Part shown: positions 17,916 through 26,406 of the stretch, in pieces
Layout of the letters: each line of letters starts with the position of its first letter
How positions within the stretch are numbered: position 1 is the stretch's first letter
The notes under the pieces: generated by a model
Database searches by the model: none
Seen by the model: the letters and a program-made list of their open reading frames with translations, nothing else
What the model was told of the DNA's origin: nothing
Source of the DNA: DATAAP01 sp041690495
Lineage (GTDB): Bacteria; Pseudomonadota; Alphaproteobacteria; CACIAM-22H2
DNA length: 64,000 nucleotides
Direction of reading: 5' to 3'
Assembly: GCA_041690495.1 (NCBI GenBank)
Contig: JAWLHE010000012.1
Location: 73,882 to 137,881, forward strand
Position numbers and translations under genes: made by a program

Positions 17916-20477
17916 TCAAACGACCACATTGACGATCCGATTGGGTACGACGATCACCTTTCGCGCGGGCTTGCCGGCCATTGCAGCGACCACGTTCGGG
18001 GCGCCCAGCGCCGCATCCCGGGCCGCCTGCTCGGCCGCGTCGCGCGGCAGGTCGATGGTCGCGCGCAGCTTGCCGTTCACTTGCACGGCGACCTTGACGA
18101 CGTCGTCGACGATCAGCGCCGGATCGGCCTTGGGCCAGGGCTGATCGCACAGCAGGCCGGATCCGCCGAGGGTCGCCCACATCTCCTCGGCGAGATGCGG
18201 CGTCATCGGCCCGATCAGGCGCACCAGGATGCGCAGACCCTCGGCAAGAACCCAGGCCTCGCCCGGCCCCTTGCCGGTCAGCGCCTCGAGCGCATTGGAC
18301 AGGGTACGGATCTGCGCCACCGCAACATTGAAGCGGAGGGCGTCGATGCTCTCCGACACCGCCGCGATCGTCTTGTGCACCAGACGCCACGCCTGCTCGG
18401 CGGCCTGCGACAGCTCCTTCGGCTGCGCGGCGCCCGGCGCCGGCAACACCGCCGGCGGCTCGCTGACCAGCCGCCACAGCCGGTTGATGTAGCGCCACGC
18501 GCCCTCGACACCCGCCTCGGTCCATTCGAGGTCGCGCTCGGGCGGCGAGTCCGACAGCATGAACAGCCGCGCCGTGTCGGCGCCGTAGGAATCGATGATC
18601 GCGGCGGGCGCGATCACGTTCTTCTTCGACTTGCTCATCACCTCGCGCCGGCCGACCGTGACCTTGCCGCCGTCGAGCGTCGTGGCGCCGCCGTCGCCGA
18701 GCTTTTTCACCTCCTCGGGATAGAGCCATTTGCCGCTCTCGTCGCGATAGGATTCGTGCAGCACCATGCCCTGCGTGAACAGACCGGCGAACGGCTCCTC
18801 GATCTTCGCCCATCCCGTGCGCTTCATCGCGCGCATGAAGAAGCGCGAATAGAGCAGGTGCAGGATCGCGTGCTCGACGCCGCCGATATACTGGTCGACG
18901 GACAGCCAGTAATCGACCGCCTCGCGTACCACCGGCACGTCGGCGCGCGGGCTGCAGAAGCGCGCAAAGTACCAGGACGAGTCGACGAAGGTGTCGAACG
19001 TGTCGGTCTCGCGCCGCGCCTTGGCCCCGCAGTTCGGGCAGTCAACATGCTTCCAGGTGGGATGGTGGTCGAGCGGATTGCCCGGCCGGTCGAAGCTGAC
19101 GTCGTCGGGCAGCCGCACCGGCAGGTCCTTGTCCGGCACCGGCACCACGCCGCACTTGTCGCAGTGGATGACCGGGATCGGGCAGCCCCAGTAACGCTGC
19201 CGCGACACCAGCCAGTCGCGCAGGCGGTACACCGTAGTCGGATGGCCGGCCTGCATCGCCTCGAGCCGCCTGCCGACCTCCTTTTTCGCGGTCTCGATGT
19301 CGAGCCCGTCGAGAAAATCCGAGTTGAAGATCGTGCCCGTCTCCGTATAGGCGGTGTCGCCGATCGCAAAGGTTTTCGGGTCTTCGCCGGGCGGCAGCAC
19401 CACCGGAATCACCGGCAGGTCGTACTTGCGCGCGAAATCGAGGTCGCGCTGGTCATGGCCGGGGCAGCCGAAGATGGCGCCGGAGCCGTACTCGATCAGC
19501 ACGAAATTGGCGACATAGACCGGCAGCTCCCTGCCGGGAATGAACGGGTGCAGGACCTTGAGCCCGGTGTCGTAGCCCTTCTTCTCCTGCGCCTCGATCG
19601 CCGCTTCCGAGGTGCCGGATTGGCGGCACTCGGCGATGAACGCGGCCAGCCTCGCGTCCTTCTTCGCCAGCTCGTCGGCCAGTGCATGGTCCGGCGAGAC
19701 GGCGCAGAACGACATGCCGAAGATCGTGTCCGGCCGCGTCGTGAACACGGTGATGCGGTCGCCGCGGCCCTTGATCTGGAAGCGGATCTCGGCGCCGGAC
19801 GAGCGCCCGATCCAGTTCTCCTGCATCAGCCGGACTTTCTCCGGCCAGCGGTCGAGGCCCTCGAGCGCGTCGGTCAGCTCGTCGGCGTAGTCGGTGATCT
19901 TGAAGAACCACTGCGCCAGTTTCTTCTTTTCGACCGGGGCGCCCGAGCGCCAGCCCTTGCCGTCGATCACCTGTTCGTTGGCGAGCACGGTGTGGTCGAC
20001 GGGGTCCCAGTTGACGAAGGCTTCCTTGCGGTGGACGAGGCCGGCGGCGAAGAAGTCGAGGAACAGCTTCTGCTGGTGCTGATAGTAGCCGGGATGGCAG
20101 GTCGCCAGTTCGCGGCTCCAGTCGAGCGACAGGCCCATGCGCTTCAGCTCGGCGCGCATGGTGGCGATGTTGTCGTAGGTCCACTTCGCCGGATGGATCT
20201 TCGAATCGCGCGCCGCGTTCTCCGCCGGCAGGCCGAACGCGTCCCAGCCCATCGGATGCAGGACGTTGAACCCGAGCGCGCGGCGGTGGCGCGCGACGAC
20301 GTCGCCCAGCGTGTAGTTGCGGACATGGCCCATGTGGATGCGCCCCGAGGGATAGGGGAACATCTCCAGCACGTAATACTTGGGCTTGCCCGGCTGCTCG
20401 CTGGCCCGGAACGAGCCGCGCCGCTCCCACTCCGCCTGCCATTTGGCCTCGGTTTCGGTGACGTTGTAGCGGGACAT
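17916..20477 (-). CDS. leuS: Leucyl-tRNA synthetase
   Basis: The 853-residue class I synthetase charges tRNA-Leu. The HIGH motif reads PYPSGRIHMGHVRNY (about residue 50) and KMSKS reads VMSKSKKNV. The CP1 editing domain is present (TTRPDTIFGMS), along with a zinc-type insert CDKCG/CPNCG and the C-terminal tRNA-binding region. The start at 20477 (MSRYNVTETEAKWQ) is the conserved one. The frame remains open about 220 bases further upstream, without support. lptE and holA, the usual followers, are absent. Confidence 0.97.
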   Translation of the reverse strand: MSRYNVTETEAKWQAEWERRGSFRASEQPGKPKYYVLEMFPYPSGRIHMGHVRNYTLGDVVARHRRALGFNVLHPMGWDAFGLPAENAARDSKIHPAKWTYDNIATMRAELKRMGLSLDWSRELATCHPGYYQHQQKLFLDFFAAGLVHRKEAFVNWDPVDHTVLANEQVIDGKGWRSGAPVEKKKLAQWFFKITDYADELTDALEGLDRWPEKVRLMQENWIGRSSGAEIRFQIKGRGDRITVFTTRPDTIFGMSFCAVSPDHALADELAKKDARLAAFIAECRQSGTSEAAIEAQEKKGYDTGLKVLHPFIPGRELPVYVANFVLIEYGSGAIFGCPGHDQRDLDFARKYDLPVIPVVLPPGEDPKTFAIGDTAYTETGTIFNSDFLDGLDIETAKKEVGRRLEAMQAGHPTTVYRLRDWLVSRQRYWGCPIPVIHCDKCGVVPVPDKDLPVRLPDDVSFDRPGNPLDHHPTWKHVDCPNCGAKARRETDTFDTFVDSSWYFARFCSPRADVPVVREAVDYWLSVDQYIGGVEHAILHLLYSRFFMRAMKRTGWAKIEEPFAGLFTQGMVLHESYRDESGKWLYPEEVKKLGDGGATTLDGGKVTVGRREVMSKSKKNVIAPAAIIDSYGADTARLFMLSDSPPERDLEWTEAGVEGAWRYINRLWRLVSEPPAVLPAPGAAQPKELSQAAEQAWRLVHKTIAAVSESIDALRFNVAVAQIRTLSNALEALTGKGPGEAWVLAEGLRILVRLIGPMTPHLAEEMWATLGGSGLLCDQPWPKADPALIVDDVVKVAVQVNGKLRATIDLPRDAAEQAARDAALGAPNVVAAMAGKPARKVIVVPNRIVNVVV

Positions 20478-20725
20478 GACGCGTGCGCTCTGCCGTTTCT
20501 CGCCTGTGCAAAGGGCACTGTGGATATCAGCAAAGCGCCGCCAGCGGCAAGGGGCGCCCCGCCTTCCGGCGGCAAGGCCCCGGCCGGGCGGGCACCGGCT
20601 TCGCGACGCATTGAAATACCGCGTGATTTTGCGATTCCGGGGAGCCCGGCTACTCCCCAAGTCTAGTATCCCACGATCGCGACCTCCGCCTACCATGGTG
20701 CGTCAAACCACCCAGGGGAGCGACA

Positions 20726-21790
20726 ATGGCGACACTTAACGCAGTACGAGGCAGACAGATTCTGTCGGGGACCGCCGACGCCGACCGGCTGTTCGGAATC
20801 GACCAGGACGACCGGATTTACGGGCTTGGCGGCAACGACACGATCGAGGGTGGTGCTGGCGACGATGTGCTGGGCGGCGGCGGCGGGAACGACCGTCTGA
20901 TCGGCGGCGGCGGCAATGACGTGATTGGCGGCCACGCCGGGGACGACACGATCTATGGCGACGATACGACCCCGGCCGGCCCGGCCGGCGATGACAGGCT
21001 GTTCGGCGACGACGGCAACGACACGATCTATGGCGGCCTCGGCAGCAATACGATCTTCGGCGGCAACGGCGACGATCTGCTCTACGGCACGTTCGATTTC
21101 GGCAATGTCGGCCTCGGCGGTAACAACACGATCCACGGCGGCAGCGGCAACGACCGCATCTTCGGCGAGCAGGGCGACGACGTGCTCACCGGCGGCAGCG
21201 GCAACGACGTCATCGTTGGTTACGAAGGCAACGACCGCATCTGGGGCAACGAGGGCGATGACGACCTGACCTGGGGCAACGCAATGGCGCCGGTCGGAGT
21301 CGGCACCCTTTATGGCGGCGACGGCGATGATACGCTGCGCGGCGGCTTTCTCACGCCGAACATGCACGGCGGCAACGGCGACGACTCCCTTCATCTCGGC
21401 CGCTTCAATCCGGGGCCTGCCGGCTCCGCGCCGCCGGTGATCGACGGCGGACTTGGCTTCGACACTCTCGTCGTCTTCCAGCGGCCGGAGTTCGATCTCA
21501 CCGGGCTCGACGGGCTCGACGGGCTCAATCTGAGCGGCATCGAGATGCTCGACGCGACCGGCGGCAGCCCGGTCGGCACGGAGATTGCGCTCGACGCGGC
21601 GAGCGTCCTCGGCGCCTCCGCCGAAACCGACAGCCTGTTCATCGCTGGCGACGTGACCGACCGCGTCTCGGCGCTGGGTGCGTGGGCGAGCACCGGCACG
21701 GAGCTCGCCGGCGGCATCACCTACAACGTCTGGTCGCTATCGGGCGCCACCCTGCTGATCGACACCGACATCAGCGTGGTGTTCGCCTAG
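20726..21790 (+). CDS. RTX-type calcium-binding repeat protein
   Basis: The 354-residue protein consists largely of glycine-aspartate nonapeptides (GGxGNDxI/L), about 15 copies between residues 20 and 230, which fold into calcium-loaded beta-rolls. The C-terminal 120 residues have no repeat and end in a hydrophobic LLIDTDISVVFA, typical of type I secretion signals. No enzymatic domain is seen, so a structural, adhesive or surface role is likely. The secretion ATPase and fusion protein are not in the window. A good GGGGAG site precedes the ATG. Confidence 0.85.
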   Translation: MATLNAVRGRQILSGTADADRLFGIDQDDRIYGLGGNDTIEGGAGDDVLGGGGGNDRLIGGGGNDVIGGHAGDDTIYGDDTTPAGPAGDDRLFGDDGNDTIYGGLGSNTIFGGNGDDLLYGTFDFGNVGLGGNNTIHGGSGNDRIFGEQGDDVLTGGSGNDVIVGYEGNDRIWGNEGDDDLTWGNAMAPVGVGTLYGGDGDDTLRGGFLTPNMHGGNGDDSLHLGRFNPGPAGSAPPVIDGGLGFDTLVVFQRPEFDLTGLDGLDGLNLSGIEMLDATGGSPVGTEIALDAASVLGASAETDSLFIAGDVTDRVSALGAWASTGTELAGGITYNVWSLSGATLLIDTDISVVFA

Positions 21791-21933
21791 AGTCGGCGGG
21801 CCGCGAAACGGATGCGTCCGCCCGCCGCGGGCCGGCGGACGTCCTTCGCGGCCGACGTCCCGGTGCCGACAATGAATCCTTAAAACTTGCAGGGATATTG
21901 GTAGCGCAGAGACTACCTGCCGGGACAATCTGC

Positions 21934-22458
21934 GTGGCACGCAAGAACATCACACCGACCGGGCGCGAGCGCCCGTTTGCCGAAAACGAAATCATCGTCT
22001 CCAAGACCGACCTCAAGGGCCGAATCACCTACGCGAACGACGTCTTCCAGCGCGTATCGGACTACAGCGCGACGGAGCTGCTCGGGCAGCCGCACAGCAT
22101 CATCCGTCATCCCGACATGCCACGCTGCGTTTTCAAGCTGCTGTGGGACACGATCCAGGCCAAGGGCGAGATCTTCGGCTACGTCCTGAACATGGCCCGC
22201 AACGGCGACCATTACTGGGTTTTCGCTCATGTGACGCCGAGCTTCGACGAGCAGGGCAACATCGTCGGCTACCATTCCAACCGCCGCAAGCCCGACCCGG
22301 CGCAGATCGAAAAGATCGCGCCGATCTACCGCTCGCTGCTCGAGGAGGAGCGCCATGCCTCCGACCGCAAGGCCGGCCTGCAGCGCTCCTACGAACATCT
22401 CTTCGCCACCTTGCGCGCCCAGGGACTCGCATACGATGAATTTGTCTTCTCTGTCTAA
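21934..22458 (+). CDS. Aer-like single PAS-domain protein
   Basis: The 174-residue protein starts at a GTG (ARKNITPTGRERPF) and holds one PAS domain (about residues 18-125) with NEIIVSKTDLKGRITYANDVF and HSIIRHPDMPRCVFKLLW, close to the FAD-binding PAS of the aerotaxis receptor Aer. It has no output domain. It overlaps the next gene, a membrane-bound chemotaxis transducer, by 23 bases in another frame, so the two probably act together as a redox or oxygen sensor. Confidence 0.8.
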   Translation: MARKNITPTGRERPFAENEIIVSKTDLKGRITYANDVFQRVSDYSATELLGQPHSIIRHPDMPRCVFKLLWDTIQAKGEIFGYVLNMARNGDHYWVFAHVTPSFDEQGNIVGYHSNRRKPDPAQIEKIAPIYRSLLEEERHASDRKAGLQRSYEHLFATLRAQGLAYDEFVFSV

Positions 22459-23737
22459 GACGGCGTTCCTCACGATCGCCGCCGCATCCCTCGTCGCCAT
22501 CGGGCTCGGACTCGTCTGGTTCGACGCGGGCCGGATCGTCGGCACCGTCATTCTTGCGACCGCGCTCGCCGCACTCGGCGGAGCCGGCTTCTGCCTCGTC
22601 AGGACCGCACGCGTGCTGCAGCGCGCGGCCGCGGTGTGCTCCGCCGCGGCCCGGGGCGATCTCGAAGTGCGCATCTTCGACGTGCCCGAGCCCGGCACGC
22701 TCGGCCTGCTTCAACGCAGCATCAACAGCATGCTCGACATCGCCGACGCGTTCGTGCGCGAGGCCAGCGGCTCGATGAAGTATGCGAGCCAGGGCAAGTA
22801 TTTCCGCAAGGTGCTGCTGCGCGGCCTGCCGGGCAGCTTCCAGCTGGCCGCACGCGACATCAACGCGGCCGCCGATATCATGGAGGCCAAGGTCGGCGAG
22901 TTCCGCGCGCTCACCGGCACGTTCGAGGCGAGCGTCGGAACGGTCGTCGAGGGCGTGTCGAGTGCGGCATCCGGAATGCGGACCAATGCGGAAGAGATGT
23001 CCCGGGCCGCGGCCGACTCCAGCAAGCGCGCAACGGAGGTCGCCGCCGCGACCGAGGAAGCGTCGGTGAGCGTGCAGACCGTCGCCTCCGCCGCCGAGGA
23101 GCTTGCATCGTCCGTTTCCGAGATCGGCCGCCAGGTCGGCCATTCGATGGCGGCGGCGCAACGCGCGGTGGACCGCTCGACCAAGACCGACGCGACCGTC
23201 CGCGGACTCGCCGAGGCGGCCCGGAAGATCGGCGACGTCGTGAAGCTCATAAGCGACGTCGCCAGTCAGACCAACCTGCTCGCGCTCAATGCGACGATCG
23301 AGGCGGCGCGCGCGGGCGAGGCCGGCAAGGGCTTCGCGGTCGTCGCGAACGAGGTCAAGACTCTGGCCAATCAGACCGCGAAGGCGACCGAGGAGATCGC
23401 TGCGCAGGTCACCGCGATCCAGGCGTCGACGGGCGAGGCGGTGGAAGCGATCCGCGAGATCGGCGACGCGATTCGCGAGCTGAGCGAGATCGGCGCCTCG
23501 ATCGCCTCGGCGATCGAGGAGCAGGGCGCCGCCACGCAGGAGATCGCCCACAATGTCCACCAGGCCGCCGCCGGCACGCGGGAGGTCGCGGCCAACATCG
23601 TCGCGGTGAGCAAGGCGACCGGCGATACCGGCGCAGCCGCCGGTCAGGTTCTGGCCGCGGCATCCGATCTGTCGCGGCAGGCCGAGCGGCTGCGCGGCGA
23701 GTCGGCGGCGTTCCTTGCCAAGGCGCGCGCGGCCTGA
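22436..23737 (+). CDS. Methyl-accepting chemotaxis protein without periplasmic sensor
   Basis: The 433-residue protein has two hydrophobic segments (about residues 8-28 and 36-56) with almost no loop between, a HAMP-like linker, and the cytoplasmic signalling coiled coil with hairpin tip QTNLLALNATIEAARAGEAG. The membrane hairpin plus signalling domain matches Aer minus its PAS domain. It likely relays the state of the PAS protein encoded just upstream to CheA. The ATG at 22436 lies inside the PAS gene; no strong separate ribosome site is seen. Confidence 0.88.
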   Translation: MNLSSLSKTAFLTIAAASLVAIGLGLVWFDAGRIVGTVILATALAALGGAGFCLVRTARVLQRAAAVCSAAARGDLEVRIFDVPEPGTLGLLQRSINSMLDIADAFVREASGSMKYASQGKYFRKVLLRGLPGSFQLAARDINAAADIMEAKVGEFRALTGTFEASVGTVVEGVSSAASGMRTNAEEMSRAAADSSKRATEVAAATEEASVSVQTVASAAEELASSVSEIGRQVGHSMAAAQRAVDRSTKTDATVRGLAEAARKIGDVVKLISDVASQTNLLALNATIEAARAGEAGKGFAVVANEVKTLANQTAKATEEIAAQVTAIQASTGEAVEAIREIGDAIRELSEIGASIASAIEEQGAATQEIAHNVHQAAAGTREVAANIVAVSKATGDTGAAAGQVLAAASDLSRQAERLRGESAAFLAKARAA

Positions 23738-23818
23738 TCGTCCCCGGCAGGCGCTTCTAGCGCCCTTCACATTCGTGGCGCGCCGTGCTTCGATCGTGCC
23801 TCGTCTCCGCGAGGCACG

Positions 23819-24262
23819 ATGACGGTTTCACGACACGGCGCGTTCGACCTCTCCGGCACGTATCTGCATCTCGGCACGCGCGGCGATGCGCTGCCGATCG
23901 CCGGCGGCGACGCCTTCTGGCAGGCGCTGATGCGCGACGACCGGCGCGATCCGGCGATCGCGCGCGTCGCCGACGAGGCGGGTTTCCTGGTCGGCGGCTT
24001 CCGCATGAGCGCCGATTCGCCGCATTGGGAGATGCATCCCGAGGGCGACGAGATCATCCACCTGCTGTCCGGCGCCGTCGATTTCGTGCTCGACGAGGCG
24101 GGTGGGCCGCGCACGATTGCGTTGCGCGGGCGCGCCTGCTGCGTCGTGCCGCGCGGCGTGTGGCATCGCATCGTCGTGCACCGCCCGAGCGAGTTCGTCT
24201 TCATCACCTTCGGCCGCGGCACGCGGCATCGCGCGATCGACTCAGGGGAGAGCAAGTCATGA
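23819..24262 (+). CDS. Cupin-domain protein
   Basis: The 147-residue protein has a single cupin barrel: HPEGDEIIHLLSGAVDFVLDE (motif 1, about residues 77-97) and PRGVWHRIVVH (motif 2). The metal ligand pattern is partly kept (His and Glu in motif 1, His in motif 2). Function is unknown; small cupins of this kind can be regulators, isomerases or dioxygenase-like. It overlaps a short downstream frame by 4 bases. Confidence 0.75.
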   Translation: MTVSRHGAFDLSGTYLHLGTRGDALPIAGGDAFWQALMRDDRRDPAIARVADEAGFLVGGFRMSADSPHWEMHPEGDEIIHLLSGAVDFVLDEAGGPRTIALRGRACCVVPRGVWHRIVVHRPSEFVFITFGRGTRHRAIDSGESKS

Positions 24263-24402
24263 CCGGAGCCGGGCGGCAGACGGTGACGCCCTGCATCGCG
24301 TGCGGCGATGCCGGACGGCACAGGATCGGCGATGTCCGGTCGATCGGCACCGGCAAGGAGCGCCGCTCGAAGACGAGATCCCGCGCCGCTTCGCGCGGAT
24401 GA
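24259..24402 (+). CDS. Short CxxC frame overlapping the cupin gene, possibly frameshifted
   Basis: The 47-codon frame (MTGAGRQTVTPCIACGDAGR and onward) starts in an ATGA overlap with the cupin stop. After about residue 36 the reading becomes Arg/Ser-rich, whereas a neighbouring frame continues LEDEIPRRFARMIRQDPQ to a stop at 24425, which reads more like a protein. Either a single-base frameshift has broken the gene or it is not a gene at all. Confidence 0.3.
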   Translation: MTGAGRQTVTPCIACGDAGRHRIGDVRSIGTGKERRSKTRSRAASRG

Positions 24403-24440
24403 TCAGGCAGGACCCGCAGAGCTGAGGCAGGCGTGCGCCG

Positions 24441-24632
24441 CTAGCGCCGCCGGCGCCTGATCCAGGCGAGCAGCAATGCGCCGCCGGCAAGCGCGCCGCC
24501 GAGCAGCACCAGGGAACTCGGCTCGGGCACCGCAACGACCGAGGCGGGAATGTCGGCCCGCGCCGGCGCCGCCACGCCGGTCAGCAGGACGGCGAGCGCC
24601 GCCCCGCGCCTGCGGTTCGTGGTGGGATTCAT
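24441..24632 (-). CDS. Minimal PEP-CTERM protein
   Basis: The 63-residue product has an N-terminal signal peptide ending in ARA and a complete PEP-CTERM sorting signal: VPEPSSLVLLGGALAG, a hydrophobic helix, then an RRRRR anchor. Only about ten residues lie between the two signals. The start at 24632 is chosen because GAGAGG lies 6 bases upstream; in-frame ATGs at 24653/24656 lie further upstream. PEP-CTERM proteins are sorted by exosortase, which is not in the window. Confidence 0.75.
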   Translation of the reverse strand: MNPTTNRRRGAALAVLLTGVAAPARADIPASVVAVPEPSSLVLLGGALAGGALLLAWIRRRRR

Positions 24633-24789
24633 CGACTGCCTCTCGTCCGACATCATCGCTGGGCCGCTCTTTCGGCAAACCTTTCAAGTGGTTAATGCAA
24701 GAATCGCGCCGTTGCCGCCGGCACAGGCACTTAGCCCCGGTGCCGGCCCGGCGCACGGCCGGCCTGTAAAGAATTCCGGCGGCTCTGAC

Positions 24790-25404
24790 TCAGTACAGCG
24801 TCTGCTTCAGCCGCTCGGGCAGGGCCGCGTCGTATCCGGGGCCGTCGAAGCCGGGGCTGACCGCGGCGAGCATGGCGCCGGCGCTCGGCACCGCGCCGCG
24901 CGCGACATGACGCGACGGGTCCCACAGTCGCGAGCGCGTCAGCGCCTTCGAGCACTGGAAGTAGACCGATTCGATCGTGACCAGCACCACCGCGCGCGGC
25001 GCTTTTCCGGCCACCGCGAAGGCGTCGAGCAGCGCCGGCTCGACCGAGATCGCGGCGCGGCCGTTGACCCGCAGCGTCTCGCCGGCGCCGGGGACGAGGA
25101 ACAGCAGCGCCACGCGCGGATCGCGCACGATGTTGCGCAGCGAGTCGACGCGGTTGTTGCCCGGCCGGTCGGGTATGGCGAGCGTGCCGTCATCGACGAT
25201 GCGCACGAAGCCGGGTGCGTCGCCGCGCGGCGAGCAGTCGAGCCCCTCGGGCCCGGCGGTGGCCAGCGCGACGAAGGGCGCATGCTCGATGAACGCGCGG
25301 TAGGGCGCGTTGAGCCGTTTGATCTCCTTGGCGATGGCGCGCGCGGAGGGCTGGCCATAATGCGCGTCGAGCTGTTCGATCGTGGTGAGCATATGGGCGG
25401 TCAT
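24790..25404 (-). CDS. Pyridoxamine 5'-phosphate oxidase-fold flavin-binding protein
   Basis: The 204-residue protein has the split-barrel pattern: FVALATAGPEGLDCSPRGDA, PDRPGNNRVDSLRNI and RVALLFLVPGAGETLRVNG, found in the PNPOx-like FMN or F420-binding group sometimes named MSMEG_1061-like. Such proteins are flavin-dependent reductases or nucleotide-binding proteins; true pyridoxal synthesis is unlikely. The ATG at 25404 has GGCAGGAG upstream. Confidence 0.82.
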   Translation of the reverse strand: MTAHMLTTIEQLDAHYGQPSARAIAKEIKRLNAPYRAFIEHAPFVALATAGPEGLDCSPRGDAPGFVRIVDDGTLAIPDRPGNNRVDSLRNIVRDPRVALLFLVPGAGETLRVNGRAAISVEPALLDAFAVAGKAPRAVVLVTIESVYFQCSKALTRSRLWDPSRHVARGAVPSAGAMLAAVSPGFDGPGYDAALPERLKQTLY

Positions 25405-25518
25405 GGCTCCTGCCGTGCATGTGGTCGCCACGCTCTGTATAGCAGGATATAGCAGGGCGCACGTCGCGCAGATCTACGTGACCGTGATCATGCTCGCGCA
25501 CCCCGCCGCGATCGAGCC

Positions 25519-26304
25519 TCACATCCGCCAGTACGGCGCGCGCCTGTAGTGCTGGAACAGCTTCTTTTCGTAGGGGCGCTCGATCGCGGCGCCGGCTTTG
25601 AAGTCGGGACTGTGGCGGACCTCCTCTCTGAGGAGGTCGAGCGTCACCGTCTGCTCGCTCCAGCTGATGTCCTCGATCCATTGCGGCGAGATCAGGACCT
25701 TGCGGCCCGGCAGCCAGGTGCCGGTATCGGCCACCATGTAGCGGATCATCCAGCCCTCGTGGTCGACGATGAAGTCGGCGACATGACCGATGTCGCCGTC
25801 GCGGGCGTGGATCGAATAGCGCATCACGGTCTCGGCGCTGCGCAGGTTCGGGTCGACGCCGGCCAGAAGCCCCTGCAGCTCGTACTGCTCGGTCGGACCG
25901 GCCGGCGCGGTGCTGGCGCCCTCCTCGACGTCGTCGGGGCTGCGCGGCTCGGTTGACCCGGCGAAGGGCAGCCCTGCCTCGCCCCAATAGGGTTCCCAGC
26001 CATAGTGGCGATAGAGCCGCTCCTCCATCGCGCGCGACAGCGGCCGGGCGGTGTCGTAGTCGGGACTGCCGCGCACCTGCTCCTGCGTCAGCTGCACCGG
26101 AACGACGCCGTTGACGAGGTCGGGTTGGCCGACCGACTGCGGCGAGATCAGGACCTTGCGGCCGGACAGCCACGTGCCGGTGTCCACGACCAGATAGCGG
26201 ACCGCCCAGATCGCGTCGTCGAAATACATGTCATCGACCGAGCCGATCGTGCCATCGGTCGCGCGCAGCGGCAGGCCGTCCAGATCCGAAATGCCGTAGA
26301 GCAT
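25519..26304 (-). CDS. Tandem PRC-barrel protein
   Basis: The 261-residue protein has two PRC-barrel repeats (about residues 5-75 and 155-235), each with RYLVVDTGTWLSGRKVLISP or a near copy, joined by an acidic linker. PRC-barrels mediate protein or RNA interactions, and proteins of this two-barrel kind are frequent members of alphaproteobacterial stress regulons. GGAGGGG precedes the ATG. A GGAAC-N17-GGTT promoter lies 42 bases upstream, abutting the promoter of the divergent SGNH gene. Confidence 0.88.
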   Translation of the reverse strand: MLYGISDLDGLPLRATDGTIGSVDDMYFDDAIWAVRYLVVDTGTWLSGRKVLISPQSVGQPDLVNGVVPVQLTQEQVRGSPDYDTARPLSRAMEERLYRHYGWEPYWGEAGLPFAGSTEPRSPDDVEEGASTAPAGPTEQYELQGLLAGVDPNLRSAETVMRYSIHARDGDIGHVADFIVDHEGWMIRYMVADTGTWLPGRKVLISPQWIEDISWSEQTVTLDLLREEVRHSPDFKAGAAIERPYEKKLFQHYRRAPYWRM

Positions 26305-26345
26305 CGTCCCCTCCCGTATCGGCTGGTCAAGCTTTCGCCCGAGTC

Positions 26346-26371
26346 AACCGCGCGCGGCTGCGGCTTGTTCC
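26346..26371 (-). promoter_or_regulatory. General-stress (EcfG-type) promoter of the PRC-barrel gene
   Basis: On the minus strand, GGAAC (26371-26367), 17 bases, then GGTT (26349-26346). The consensus is GGAAC-N16/17-CGTT; the -10 differs at its first base. It is 42 bases upstream of the PRC-barrel ATG. Its -35 directly abuts the -35 of the divergent promoter, forming GTTCCGGAAC. Confidence 0.6.
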
Positions 26372-26397
26372 GGAACGGAGACGCGTCGGCCGTCGTT
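26372..26397 (+). promoter_or_regulatory. General-stress (EcfG-type) promoter of the SGNH-hydrolase gene
   Basis: GGAAC (26372-26376), 17 bases, CGTT (26394-26397), an exact consensus match. The predicted transcript start is about 26404, only about 3 bases before the GTG at 26407, so the message would be nearly leaderless. Confidence 0.6.
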
Positions 26398-26406
26398 GGC
26401 CGGAAC

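Noticed and set aside
18081..20666. 861-codon plus-strand open frame antisense to leuS
   Set aside because: The translation is Arg/Ala/Asp-rich without motifs, a typical GC-driven antisense frame, while leuS on the other strand is complete.
20878..21260. Tandem DNA repeat in the RTX gene as a separate repeat element
   Set aside because: The periodicity is fully explained by the glycine-aspartate nonapeptides of the encoded protein.
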